Shown here: positions 48,331 to 60,351 of the stretch, one piece after another
Layout of the letters: the number at the start of each line of letters is the position of its first letter
How positions within the stretch are numbered: position 1 is the first letter of the stretch
NCBI GenBank assembly: GCA_028532985.1
Contig: JANCIK010000001.1
Span: 1,798,001-1,862,000 of the forward strand
DNA: 64,000 nt
Direction: 5' to 3'
Origin: Stropharia rugosoannulata
Lineage: Eukaryota > Basidiomycota > Agaricomycetes > Agaricales > Strophariaceae
Notes under the pieces: generated by a model
Told to the model about the DNA's origin: nothing
Databases searched by the model: none
The model's input: the letters and a program-made list of their open reading frames with translations, nothing else
Translations under genes and position numbers: made by a program

Positions 48331-49490
48331 ACGCCCTGCAGCGGCGCGGTTCGGCTGCAGGGCGTCCGTGCCCTCCGTTCCCGCCTCCAGTGCGCTTCCA
48401 GGCCCGCCTCACCGTAACCAACGCCCTCCATCCCCGCCTCCAGCTCGACTCCAGGCGCGCGACACCGTATACCACGCATGCGTAACCTACGCCCTCCGTC
48501 CCTGCCTCGAGCGCGCCACCGAGCGCACCCCAACGTACACAACGCCCTGCAGCGGCATGGCGCGGCTGCAGGGCGTGCACGCCCTCCGTCCCCGCCTCGA
48601 GCGCGCCCCCTAGCGCGCCCCAACAAACACAGCGCCCTGCAGCGGCACGGCGCGGCTGCAGGGCGTGCGCGCCCTCCATCCCCGCCTCGAGCGCGCCTCC
48701 GAGCGCGCCCCAACAAATACAACGCCCTGCAGAGGCACGGCACGGCTGCAGGGCGTGCGCGCCCTCCGTCCCCGCCTCGAGCGCGCCCCCTAGCGCGCCC
48801 TAACAAACACAGCGCCCTCGGTGCCCGCCTCGAGCGCGCCCCCTAGCGCGCCCCAACAAACACAGCGCCCTGCAGCGGCACGGCGCGGCTGCAGGGCGTG
48901 CACGCCCCCTAGCGCGCCCCGACGTACACAGCGCCCTTGGTCCCCGCCTAGAGCGCACCCCCTAGCGCGCCCTGCAGCGGCACTGCGCGACTACAGGGCG
49001 TGCGCGCCTTCCATCCCCGCCTCGAGCGCGCCTCCGAGCGCGCCCCAACAAACACAACGCCCTCGGTCCCCGCCTCGAGCGCGCCCCCTAGCGCGCCCTA
49101 ACAAACACAGCGCCCTCGGTCCCCGCCTCGAGCGCGCCCCCTAGCGCACCCCAACAAACACAACGCCCTGCAGCGGCACGGCGCGGCTGCAGGGCGTGCG
49201 CGCCCTCCATCCCCGCCTCGAGCGCGCCCCCTAGCGCGCCCCAACAAACACGGCGCCCTGCAGCGGCCCGGCGCGGCTGCAGGGCGGGCGCGCCCTCCGT
49301 CCCCGCCTCGAGCGCGCCTCCAAGCGCGCCCCGACGTACACAACGCCCTGCAGCGGCCCGGCCCGGCCCGGCTGCAGGCCGTGCGCGCCCTCTGTCCCCG
49401 CCTCGAGCGCGCCTCCAAGCGCGCCCCAACGAACACAACGCCCTGCAGCGGCACGGCGCGGCTGCAGGGCGTGCGCGCCGTCTTGAGCGC
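48331..49490. repeat. GC-rich minisatellite of hairpin units (about 90-bp period)
   Basis: A tract of roughly 1.2 kb made of a 53-bp core (CCCCGCCTCGAGCGCGCC, then CCTAGCGCGCCCCAACAAAC) alternating with a 37-bp hairpin (arms CGCCCTGCAG / CTGCAGGGCG around CGGCACGGCGCGG). Hairpin starts at 48545, 48635 and 48725 are exactly 90 bp apart. Elsewhere the hairpin is missing and the core repeats alone every 53 bp. Left units (48331-48540) are more diverged. The tract is open in several frames on both strands because of its composition; those frames are not genes. Confidence 0.92.
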
Positions 49491-49798
49491 CCCACCCCCT
49501 CCTACCCTGCCCAAGCGCACCCGGCCGCCTCGCCCGAGCGTGGCGTGCCCGTGAAAGCAGGCATATACCCCCTCCGGGTGCGTGCGTTCCCCGCGCGCCC
49601 CATCCGCCTGCAATATGTAACCTAGAGCAGAGCTGCTCCGCTCTAGGTGCGTGTTGTACCTTCGTGCATGTAGTGCGGTTCGTTTCGACTGTACGCTGCG
49701 CGCGTCTCGGGTGCGTGTCGTTGTTTGTCGTTTGACATCGTTTGTTCTTACTTAACTGGCCATTTGCCTTAATAATACCTCTCACTCTCAACATCACC

Positions 49799-50364
49799 AT
49801 GACCAGTGAGTATCTCTCTATATCTCTGAACTCACTACTGATGAACCTCTAAGCAAATACATACACTCTTTATCTCTACCCCAAGTTAGAAATAGAGATT
49901 CAAGATGAAAACCTCCAGCAAGCCATTAAAAACTTGAGATTGGCCATTAAGATGGCCAATCCCTCAATCTCTGCCACTGGATATTGTGCCAACGATTGGC
50001 ATGTCGTCATTTAGTAAGTTCTTTTCTTCTTTCTTTAGCTGGCTAACCAATTTTATGAACAGCAGCGATATTCATTATTCGAACAGGACGCCCGACGCGC
50101 CCAATCCGCACTACACGGCGTTCGGATTTTCGACCACCAATCCGACAACGCAAGATAAGTTCCGCGAACGCTGGTTCCTCCACGCGTACGTCGACGAAAG
50201 CAATAATCTTGTCGACTTCGAATGGGGGGACAGCCGGTTCAACAGGAATAAGAGGCATTTTAAGAAAGCCGATGGCTTTAGTCAGATATCCGTGAGTGCA
50301 GCATCTTTCTATCTCTATCTTGCATCTCGCTGATCAGCGATTCTAGGAACCTTTTTCAGTTTAA
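49799..50364 (+). CDS. Unknown small protein (137 aa)
   Basis: Four exons (49799-49805, 49854-50013, 50063-50291, 50347-50364) join in frame. The first carries only two codons and one base. The product has no signal peptide or membrane segment. It contains a hydrophobic-alternating start (TNTYTLYLYPKLEIEIQDE) and a sequence PHYTAFGFSTTNPTTQDKF, then RERWFLHAYVDESNN and DFEWGDSRFNRNKRHF, which look like beta strands of a compact fold. The family is not recognised. GC content and codon use differ between exon 3 (GC-rich third positions) and the AT-rich surroundings. The gene sits directly beside the minisatellite, whose end lies about 300 bp upstream. Confidence 0.65.
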
Positions 50365-51115
50365 GTCGATCTCCATCATTTTTGTGACTTGTTTTGTGCT
50401 ATCACCTATCTTGTAATGTATTTTTACATGTATATAGTTAATGAACTTGAACTTGAACAGTATCTTCTTGTATAATATGTTCCATTGGGATAGTAATGTT
50501 CTATAATTCAATAAAATTTAATACAAAGTCTACATTTTATATGTCAAAAATCTTTCAATTGATCATAAGAGATAATGCTATTGACATAAAGTCCCACTCT
50601 TATGCTAGCTTACACTCAGTTTACAATAATGATTTGGTATGATAACTCAAATAAAATCACTTATAGTCAATGTATAGTACTTACAAGGGCATGTAATCTA
50701 CTTGAAACAATGTGATGCAAATTGTAAGCGGTTAATGAAGAATATAAGCGAATATCATCAATCCATCATATCACCGTGATCAGCCAGCCAACATAAGGCT
50801 ACACAACTTTCATACTCCGTTGTCGGAGCTATAAGTACAAATCATTTTTTCAATGTTTTCCTGATGGTATGGTATAGTGTTGGTATAGCGTCCTTTGAAG
50901 CCTTTATGAGTTGGCTTGAGTTCGTTGAGTTGAAGTATTTATTTATAACTTATAAGTCCAACCGCGGTCCGCGGCAAGGTGCGGATCCGGCAAGGGCGAC
51001 GGCAGCCACAGGCCCAAGACAAACTTAGCTCGCTGCTCAACGTTCGCATCAGCTCTGACTACTTACACGCTGGGCTGGAAGACTCACATTCGCCCCTTCT
51101 TATTTCTCATTCCTT
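50365..51115. other. AT-rich intergenic region
   Basis: 750 bp with no gene. AT-rich up to about 50950, then a short GC-rich patch (50960-51020) before the transposase leader. It could hold the left end of the transposon carrying transposase 2, but I see no inverted repeat. Confidence 0.45.
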
Positions 51116-54100
51116 ATGAATCTTTCTCGCTGCCCTCGATGTATGAAAGAGTTCGAAGACAACACACGTGTTCTACTGCATATGAATCAGCCCCATGGAG
51201 CCTGCCGCCTTAGATACGAAGAACTTTTGGCTGCTTCTCTCTCAAAGCAGCATGTTGTGACTGCCAACAATCAGCAGGAATCAATCAGTTACCGCACCAA
51301 TGCCATACCAGAGCCGATGGAGCAAGACTGGATAGATAACGGCCACCTGAACGAGATGACTTCGGAAGATACTGGTGCAATTATGGGCAGCCCCGACGAA
51401 TGGCCCAATGATCTAAATGAAACCAAACACCGTCATATCTTTAGCTACTCCGGAGCCAGTGTAATTTTTGGACAAGGCAGTGCTTTCATGGATCAATTTA
51501 ACTCAGATCAGCATGCCTCGGTTCGTGCAGTATGTCTGTATTATCCCTTTGCTTCCAGAGACGAATGGGAACTCGCATCATTTCTTATATCCTCAAGCCT
51601 GAGCATGGCGGCTATAGACAAGCTTTTAAAGCTGCAGCTGGTGAGAATCCTTCCAATTATCCAAGAAATGCGACATTAATTTATCTTGTTTCAGATAAAG
51701 CAAATTGGGCTCTCGTTTTCTACTGCACGCGATTTACGCTCGCGCTTTGAGATATTACCAGGCGGACCTCAGTGGAAATCAAGGGAGTGGAAGACGACTT
51801 ATCCTACTAAGCAGCAAACCGTATTATACTACAGAGACGCTATTGAGTGCATCCAGGCACTGCTGCACTTGCCCTTGCTCAAAGACTACATCAACTTTCA
51901 ACCCTTTCAAATATTTCGGACGGCTGAGAAAATTATGCGTGTATATACGGAGTGGTTATCTGGAGAAGCTGCATGGAAAATGCAGGTGGGTTAAAGTCCT
52001 TACTATTCACTGTGTGTGTCTCTCAACTGTTACTTATATGCTGACTACTTTTGTATGTATAGGATGATCTTCCCGCAGGCGCAACAGTCTTAGGCATGAT
52101 TCTCTCCTCCGATAAGACAACAATCTTGGCAATGACAGGCAACCGAGAGGCACATCCTCTACTTATCAGTCTAGCTAATATTGACATGGACTTTCGTATG
52201 AAAGCTTCGAATCATGCCTTTCTCCTCCTTGCCCTCCTACCAATCCCTCAGTTCATACACCCAGTGAAGAGGATGCGAAGTATGTTGGCTGATCGCCTGT
52301 TCCATGAAACATTGGATTATGTTACACGGCCACTCAAAATTGCCGCTGAAATTGGGATCATGCTTTCAGACCCTCTCGGTAACCAGCGCTGGTGTTTCAC
52401 GCCACTCGCAAGCTATATTGTTGATACTCCGGAGTCGACTCTTGTCGCTGGTGTCGCAACAAAAAACTCATCCGTAACAATGGCCTCATACAAGCAACTT
52501 GGTGATAGCTTTCGTCATGAAGTCCGTAGCGGTTCTACTACTAGGGCACAACTTAACTCAATAGAAGCAGTCCAGAACATTGATCCATGGGACCTCGAGC
52601 ACTATTTCAAAGCTGTGTCAGAGAATTTCAAGTTAAATGGAGTTCACCGCCCATTTTGGAGGGACTGGCCTTTGTCCGATCCGCCAAATTTCCTCACTCC
52701 GGAACCTTTACACCATTGGCATAAAATGTTTTGGGATCATGATGCTAAGTGGTGCATTCGGGCTATTGGACCCAGTGAAATTGACTTCCGTTTCTCAGTT
52801 CTGCATCCACACACCGGGCTTAGGCATTTTAAGGGGGGCATTTCAACATTGAAGCAGGTTACAGGTCGCGAACATCGTGACGTACAGCGATATATCATAC
52901 CTGTTATTGCGGATGCGGTCTGCAAAAGCTTTATGATTGCGGTCCGTTCACTAATGGACTTCCGATATCTCTTGCAAGCTCCCGAGATAGATGAAGGGCT
53001 TTGTTCTCAGATAACAGCCGCCTTGGCCAAGTTTCACTCACATAAGCATGCTATCCTGGAGGCAAAGGTTCGCGTAGGCAAGAAAAATGCTCCTCTGGAC
53101 CACTTTTACATTCCAAAGCTAGAATTCATGCAAAGCGTTGTTCCTAATGTTCGTACAAATGGTGTACCTTGCCAATGGTCAGCAGATGTAACAGAGCATG
53201 CTCACATTACAGAAGTCAAACAACCTGCGCGTGCAAGCAATAACCAGAACTACGAATCCCAAATCTGCCGCCACCTCGACCGGACCGAAAAGCGCAGAAT
53301 GTTTGACCTAGCAACTGCGGTGCGTGATAGCAATATCAACTTCATAGCACGGTTCGGATGCTCCACTGACTCCGGAGACTACGCAGATGATGACGGAAGC
53401 AGTGATGAAGGCGATAACACTGAGGACCTCAGCCATGTAACCAGTACAGCCACACTTCTAGAAACCATATCCCCCGTAAATCAGCTCTCTGGAGCTACTC
53501 GCAAGCTCATAGACTATTTCGCTATCGCTGATATCTTGCATAAGCAGATACCCAATCCCCCAATCCCACATCGCACGTTTGCAAGTCACTGTGCAGCCTT
53601 CCATCTCAAACGGGATCCATCCTTAAAGCGCTTGCCAGTCAACACTGTTGCAGAACTCTTCGGAATACCAGATCTCCGACCAGCATTGTTTGATTACATC
53701 TCAAAGGTAAAGACCTCAGGCTTGCAGTATGTACCATCCATTGGCGGTCGTCGTTTGGGGAATCAGGAAAGCACCCTGCCTTTTACTCACTTAGAGGTGT
53801 GGGTGAAATTCCGGATTCAAGGCAAGCTGTATCACCATCCTCAAGCTCCTACTGTTTCCCAAGCAGTCAACTGCTCTCCGCCTTCAGAAAATTGGCCAAA
53901 TGGACGTCACGATGCAGTTATTATCAATCTCGACTCAACTAAACTATGGCCAGAAAGCGGTCTAGCAGGTCAGTATTTTGCAGTCTGTCCACTATTAAAA
54001 TTCTCATGTTTACCTACTATTAGGCCATTGCGCTGCTCAACTTGGTATTATATTTAGAATAGTGCCTCCTCCGGAAGGGACAGTTTCTGGGACAGAAGGT

Positions 54101-54421
54101 ATCTTTCTATCATACATCCACCGCTTTGACACCATTCCACAAATTAATTATCAAGTTACTGGCTCACTGACCCACTGAGGTGCCTTTCCCGAGCCATCGT
54201 CTGGACTATACATTGTTCGTAGGGCTAAGCGTAGCAATGGTGAACTTCTTGGTGGTATCGTTCCTTTAAATCAGATCTGCTCTCTTATTCATCTATCTCC
54301 ACGATTTGGGACCAAAGCAGATCGACGATTTGACAAGATAAATTGTATGCAATTTGGTGGGGAATTCTACATCAATAAATACTTCAACAAGGACTTGTTT
54401 TTTGCATTAAGTAACATATGA
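51116..54421 (+). CDS. Plavaka-like transposase 2
   Basis: Plus-strand gene with few introns. It starts with a C2H2-like finger (RCPRCMKEFEDNTRVLLHMN, then HGAC), the usual start of this family. Conserved blocks follow: WKTTYPTKQQTVLYYRDAIE-type, GMILSSDKTTILAMTGNREA, HPLLISLANIDMDFRMKASN, FLLLALLPIPQFI, ADRLFHETLDYVTRPL and IMLSDPLGNQRWCFTPLASY. The C-terminal segment contains an acidic insert and ends KYFNKDLFFALSNI. The Asp residues in SSDKT, DMDFR and SDPLGN are candidate catalytic positions. An intron inside 54100-54180 is needed to reach the end and joins in phase. No disabling mutation was found, so it may be active. It is divergent from transposase 1. Confidence 0.75.
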
Positions 54422-54648
54422 TATACTGTGTAGTATAGGTAGTTGGTAGTACTTAGTTTGAATAGCATTAACTTGTGATATTGATTGATTGATAGCAATG
54501 TGCATGACCGTGTGCATGCGATAATTAATGATGATGAACGGTCGACATGTAAAGCATTGTTCACTTACCATTGCAAAGTCACCCCTAGGTCACAGGCTGC
54601 CCCATTCTCTTCAGAACTGTTACCCCACTTGCTCGCTAGCTATTCTGT

Positions 54649-55658
54649 ATGGCAGCACTTGAACTTTCATCTCCTGAGCAATCTAGCTTTCTCGATATAT
54701 CATTGGAGAGTTGGATGGACTCGGACAATCAACCGTTGCTTGTATTGCGCTGGGACAATGTAAGTGCTCCAAATTGCTGCCACAATCTCTTAAAGAATTG
54801 ACCCAATTGCTTCCAGTACCCACTTCGAGTTAAAACTTCACATGAGGCCGAACGACTTGTGCAGACAGCATGCAATAAAGAGCAACGCTATCGTGCTCTC
54901 GAAGAAGCAGCATCAAGTAATTTAGAGAAAACAATCGAGGAAGCTCAATGTAGAATTAAGCATGTCATAAGGGAGGCCCTGAGCACAATTAAACTAGCAA
55001 GAAGACAGGCAGATAAGGCTGAGAGTAGATTCCGTCAGGCGCAGCTTAATGTAGGCCGAGTTATCAATGCGGTTGAGATGAGTGGATTTCAATTGTGCAC
55101 AGTTCTGCCTACCCGTCCCCCACCAATTATCCGTATAGATGGAGGTAAGATTCTCTTTCTATCTTTCTCTTACGATGAGCGCTGATATTATCTTTGAATT
55201 TCTAGTAAAGCATTTTATTTCTATCCCTGGGACAGATACCTCGGTCATGGTGGTTCTCGATTGATTTCTGGGCGAATCTTTATCCAGACTGGCACAATAT
55301 TTCATCATTGCCTTTGTCCTCACCAGCGCTTTAAGTTTCTATGCTACTTATATCTTTCAGACACCTCTCTTCTCTTTCACTATCTGCTTTCTGTTGACGT
55401 GCTTTGCAGTGTGAATATCATTGAAATGCATTATCTATTGTACAGGGAGAAAAAATCAGCATCTACCGTGACAGTCTCTACACTGTTGTTGAGCTATGCA
55501 TGCTCCGGTTCGACCAGGGTCGTCTCAATTGCCGTCTACAATATGCCGGATCCAAAAAAAATGAATATCAAACGACACAGCCTGAAATTGCCCTTATTGG
55601 GTCTATGGTTGAACATGGTTTAAGCCCAGTTCAAGCCATCCTTATTTATGACGCTTAA
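54649..55658 (+). CDS. Coiled-coil protein of unknown function
   Basis: Plus-strand gene starting MAALELSSPEQSSFLDISLE. Exons 54649-54759 and 54817-55144 join in phase 0. The next exon begins at 55211 (AFYFYPWDRYLGHGGSRLIS) and the last runs from about 55447 (GEKISIYRDSLYTVVEL) to the stop at 55658. The junction between these last two is not settled. A coiled coil of about 70 residues (EEAASSNLEKTIEEAQCRIK, then RRQADKAESRFRQAQLN) is followed by a Pro-rich hinge and a Cys/His-containing region (TGTIFHHCLCPHQRFK) that may bind metal. I do not recognise it. Its tight position between the transposase and DUF6532 genes suggests a shared mobile unit. Confidence 0.55.
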
Positions 55659-55729
55659 CCCAAGTTTAGCACTCTCTTTCCCCTGCTAATTCGTCACTCA
55701 GACTCAGGCTGTTACCTTTGCTGTTACCT

Positions 55730-58700
55730 ATGGCCCCGAAGAAGACTACTCATGAACATAGCACTGATTCTTTGAATGACCGCAGTGGCAAAGTCGCAAA
55801 GCGTGCTCAGGATAAAGATGTAACCAGTTCTCTTCAATCGCAAAGTACGTACATTTTATATACTGCTTTATTCTCTATCACTCATAAATTTTTGGCTTTA
55901 GATACTAGCAATAAAGGTCAAGCCTTGTATCTTTTACCTCCATAACTCTTTACTAATATTGACTCAGAAAACTCGCGTGAGCGTCCAGTTCGTTCCAATG
56001 CAGGTCAAGGTGGACAAAGGGCACAGCTTGAGAAGGTTGTTGGTAGCATCCGCCCTGACTTAAACCCAGAGAATGCACGGTCAGCTCGTGCACACAAGCA
56101 GGCATTCCCAGATAATCTTCGTGAAAATGTTCTGGCACCAGCCGAAAAGGTAAAGAGACATCGCAAGCCAGCTGTCACCACTCATGTATGCCTTCTTCAC
56201 TCCTTTTCTTATTTTTTCTTACTGCTGCCTTTGTTTAGAAGCCACAAGGCACGTCAACATTACCTCAGAATAATCAAGATGTTCGCATCGATTATCCAAG
56301 GCCACTCATTCCGGAAACACCGCTTCGAAACCCACCCATGCCTTCCATACAAATGAGCCAGCCGGGATCTCAGTTTGGATTCCGGGCCAATAAGAACATG
56401 GCAATGCATACAAGTCAAACTCAAGACAAGCAGACAACGAGATCCGGTAATAGTACTAGTACTTCAGAGAATAGAATGTCTCAGACTCAGACCGGGCATG
56501 GATCAGGTGTGTGCATACTGGTATTCCGACATTCTGCATCAAACATGGCTAACAGGTAGTACTAGGGTCCCAGTCCCGTACTCTCGATCCCCTGGCTACA
56601 AATAATGCAGACAATGATCGGAATCTGTTTGCAGAGTCTACAGCACAGTTCCACCACCATAACAAGCACCATCTTCCGGGTGCACTGGTGCTCCCTGCTG
56701 TCAACAATGGCTCGCCGGATGTTCAAAGACGTAGCTCTAATATAGATGTATGGTTTGGGTCAAATATGGACGCCTTACGCTTTGGTGCTAATCCCCAAGA
56801 CCAGCCTCGGCAGAGTGACTTTGCTGCTGGAACTCATTATGACGTTTCATCTGCACAAAATCAGCATAATAATCCCAATGGTTTCAATAACAGTGGTCTT
56901 TTTCTCTCTAACAACAATGATTATGATCGTCACTCTTCTTCTTCTAATACTAACACTTATACATTTGATACCTTTCATAATAACCTCAATAATTCTGACG
57001 TTTATTCCACTAATAACCGCAGACATAATAACTTAGATTACTATGAATTGAATACTAACTTTGAACCGTCTTTCTTAGATCAAAATCGGCCCCAGTTCCA
57101 CTCAAACAAAACATGGAACTTCCAATTGGGTAAGTATATTGTCTTTATTAACCCTTTCGATACTAATTATGATGTATTATTTATCCTCAGATCATCACAG
57201 CCGTCATCAAGACTCCAATCATGTGCCAGGATACAAGAGTGGGCAAGAGGTGGATATTGACGTGGATAAAGACAGCCACCTCGGCAGTGGCATATTGGAT
57301 AGTGATGCTGATGGAGATACTGATGCCGATGGAGACGTGGATGCTGATGAAGAGTTAAAGACAGGCAACAGTGGTATCCTAGGCGGTTTAGACAGTAAGT
57401 CCTGCCAATACTTGTATGTTCACGTACTACTGACTAACTATTATTAGTTGACGAGGTATCACCTTCTGAAGATGAAGCTATAGCATTAGCTGCCCTACGT
57501 GATCCATTGCTGGATATGGGTACTATATATCTATTTGCTTATTACTATAAGTTGCTTAAAGTCATTCTGTTATCCAGGCCTTGATGAAAACAGCAATGAA
57601 TGCGACAAAGATGAACATGGTATATTGCTATTTACTTCTGAGCTTTTTGCAAAACTAATCTATAACATGTCTGTAGACTCTGAAAACGACATTTATGTGA
57701 GTTTATTGTTGACCTACTGTTATGAGGACCTAATAACTTGGTATCTGGTGCCCGTACAGGTTCGATCTGAAGGAGAAGATGTGGTAGAGCAGCATAGGAA
57801 GTGAAATCATGCTAAACAGCCACCTAGTTCTCGAAGCCTTCAACAGGCGCTAGCACGACAAGAAGAGCATCGCAGCTCAAGCACAATAGCTGGTGGTAGT
57901 GCTGGTAATGCAGAGGCTGATAGCTGCAATGACGAAGGGCATATAGAGAAGAAGCGGGCCCGTCGACACTCGAAAAAGAAACATGTTGGCTACAAACCCA
58001 ATAATCTTGGCTTCTATCCACCTGAATGGGTAACTGTCCTTGTTAAAGCACAGCAGCGCTGGTATCGCCACCTTATCCTTGGGCGCTCTGACCCCTTTCC
58101 ACAAATTGACGCGCTGCCAGAAGCTGAGCATCTGCTGACACGTGTCATTGCAGAACATTTAGATGCAGGAGAGCTCCTGGATGACGGTACGGGCAATATT
58201 GAAATTCTCGCACATATATCTGATCTGGTTGTAGAATATCGACGAACACGAGAAATGGATAAATGCGTAAGGCTATCTCATGAATCACTAGCAATAAATA
58301 CTAATATTGACTTGATATGCCTGTACTCAGGTGTTTGACTCTCATTCGGGATGGCGAAAGAAGCTCAAGGATGTATCAGCCAAAATTGTTGCTCAAACTT
58401 TTGCAGATGAGCTCAGGGATACCCTTGAAGCTCCGGGTCAGTTAGATGCAGCAGAACTTATACGTCGTAGAATAAAATCAATGCTGAAAGACAATAGCTT
58501 CCATATCTATGGTAGCGATGCCGAGGTACGGTTTTCCATTGCTATATATTTGCTGTGTCTATACTTTTGCAAACTAAATACTAATACTAATATACTATCT
58601 GGTTCTATAGGGACGTACAAACAACCTGAGCCATCCTTCAATCGAGCGCATTATTCTCACCTTCTTCTACACTGGAAACAGAAGCCTAGCAGCATTGTTT

Positions 58701-60351
58701 CCTGAAGACTTTCAACACTCTGTTCCGGATCATGCTGTTCATCAGCAAATCTGGGACTTACTATATAGTACCTACTAGCATTATATAATACCATAGCACC
58801 ATAGTAAGGGTTCTTATCTATTTAGCACGGCATAGCATAGGCTCATATCTACATAGTAACTCGGCTACATTATGTAGTATTATATAACACTCTGTAGAAT
58901 TACATAGTACAGTACCAGTACTTAAATTTGAGCGGCATTTAGGTAGATCAAGGGCTATAATATTGTTTATTACTTATTCACACTTTACGTCTATTACAAA
59001 CAACATAATATTAAACTTATATATATATATGTAAGTACATTAAGAGCACGGGCTAGACAGGGGCTGTTTCGTGATGCAGTGGGGTCGTATATGGCATGGC
59101 ATGGGTCTCGTGGTAGTCGTTTTTCAATGTGGCAGGGTCATGGGGTGGTTGGGACATACGAGGCAGTGGGACCTGCATGGACAGATTGGGGGATTCGGTT
59201 ACTCACCTATGCTTCACCCTTTTTCGTGCCTGTTCCCTGCTCCCTGCAGCTTCATCGTCATCTTGTCATTGGCGTCATTGGCGTCGTCAACATTGTTAGG
59301 GTGGTTGCACTATGGGGGAGAGGGAAGGGGAATTCGGCATGGTGGTGGTAGTGGATGAAGAGGGAACGGCTGCGACGTGGCAAGAAATATCCATAACACA
59401 GCCTTGACACAGCCTTCGGAAATAGCCGAGAAAAAGCGGTATATGTATTCTTTAGTTCAATTAAAATAAATTGTGGTATGGCCTAGGTGGTTTATTACAG
59501 CCCTCTACTACATAAGTCCCTTGAGGCTTGGGGTTCAATTCTTGCTGGTCGCATTTTTTAATAAGTTAGCATACATGAAATTTGGCTTACTGCTGGTTGT
59601 AACTTGTACGATATGTCGATATCATTATATCTACACACAGTATACTTTATTTAACTTAGTATATAGCGGTTCGAAAGCCTGGAAAGATATAAAGATGAGC
59701 CAAAGACATAACAAGATCTACGAACTTTGAAAACTGCTGAAGCTATAACTATAGTCGTTATTAGATTAGTATTTATGGCATGACTTGCAGAGCCTATTAT
59801 AGAGTACTACAACATGCTATATAACGATTATAATTATACTATATAGTGCTACGTGACTATGGGCCATTATAAGCCTAGTCTAATTACTATAACATGCTAT
59901 GAGATTGTACAGTATTACTATGCCGTTCTATGAGAAAATGGTTGGATTTGCTGATGTTGCTCTTGTTCTGACTACGGTACGCATCTACTACACCAAATGC
60001 TACCCTCTGGTTTCCATTTCTTACGTGTTGCATAGATTCATCACTGTCTTTCGGAATGGACCCAGTATGCTTTCGAGCCACAAAACCTTGAAATGCGCGG
60101 CAAAGAATACAGAAAAGTGTTTTTAAGTTTAATGGATGCAATTGATAGCATCAAAACGGATGATTATCATCGCGGCAAGTACGAGGCCAACAAAGTCAGA
60201 TGGGCTCGTAAAGGAATGTAAGCGATGATTTCAATGCAAGTCTTTTCCTGGAAATTGTTAATAGTAATGGCAATGTAGGGAAAGGCTCCGTGGCAACAAG
60301 AACTCCAATGACGGAAGTGAGAGAGTGGTGGTACGAATTGTTCTTGACTAA
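55730..60351 (+). pseudogene. DUF6532 protein gene, interrupted by mobile element copy B
   Basis: Plus-strand gene of many small exons. It starts MAPKKTTHEHSTDSL, with a long Asn/Ser/Gln-rich disordered part (to about 57400), an acidic Asp-rich strip and then the DUF6532-like domain: KKKHVGYKPNNLGFYPPEWV, RVIAEHLDAGELLDDG, SGWRKKLKDVSAKIVAQTFA, HPSIERIILTFFYTGNRSLA, then after the element ALVLTT, SEWTQYAFEPQNLEMRGKEY and KYEANKVRWARKGM. A final intron (60219-60278) joins a last exon ending VVVRIVLD at 60351. Element copy B (58740-59956) splits the domain between DHAV and ALVLTT. Removing it plus one TT restores the frame. DUF6532 proteins are abundant in mushrooms, with unknown function. Confidence 0.75.
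58740..59956. mobile_element. Non-autonomous DNA element, copy B (1,217 bp)
   Basis: Same ends as copy A (CATCAGCAAATC / GATTTGCTGATG), same orientation in the window, flanked by the 2-bp duplication TT. The sequence appears identical to copy A apart from one extra G in the purine run near 59320. The G changes the longest internal open frame (59071-59358 versus 336 bp in copy A), which supports the view that this frame is not a gene. It disrupts the DUF6532 gene. Confidence 0.93.

Noticed and set aside
48038..49800. Long open frames on both strands across the GC-rich tract (up to 216 codons)
   Set aside because: They are tandem translations of the minisatellite, open in several frames at once because of GC-rich composition, Arg/Ala-only repeats with no start or splice context.
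55206..55264. A short ending of the coiled-coil gene at 55264
   Set aside because: An acceptor five bases downstream (55211) gives a longer, more protein-like continuation, and the last exon up to 55658 is clearly coding.
28033..60351. A Starship-type giant element
   Set aside because: No tyrosine recombinase (DUF3435) captain gene is visible and those elements are known from Ascomycota.
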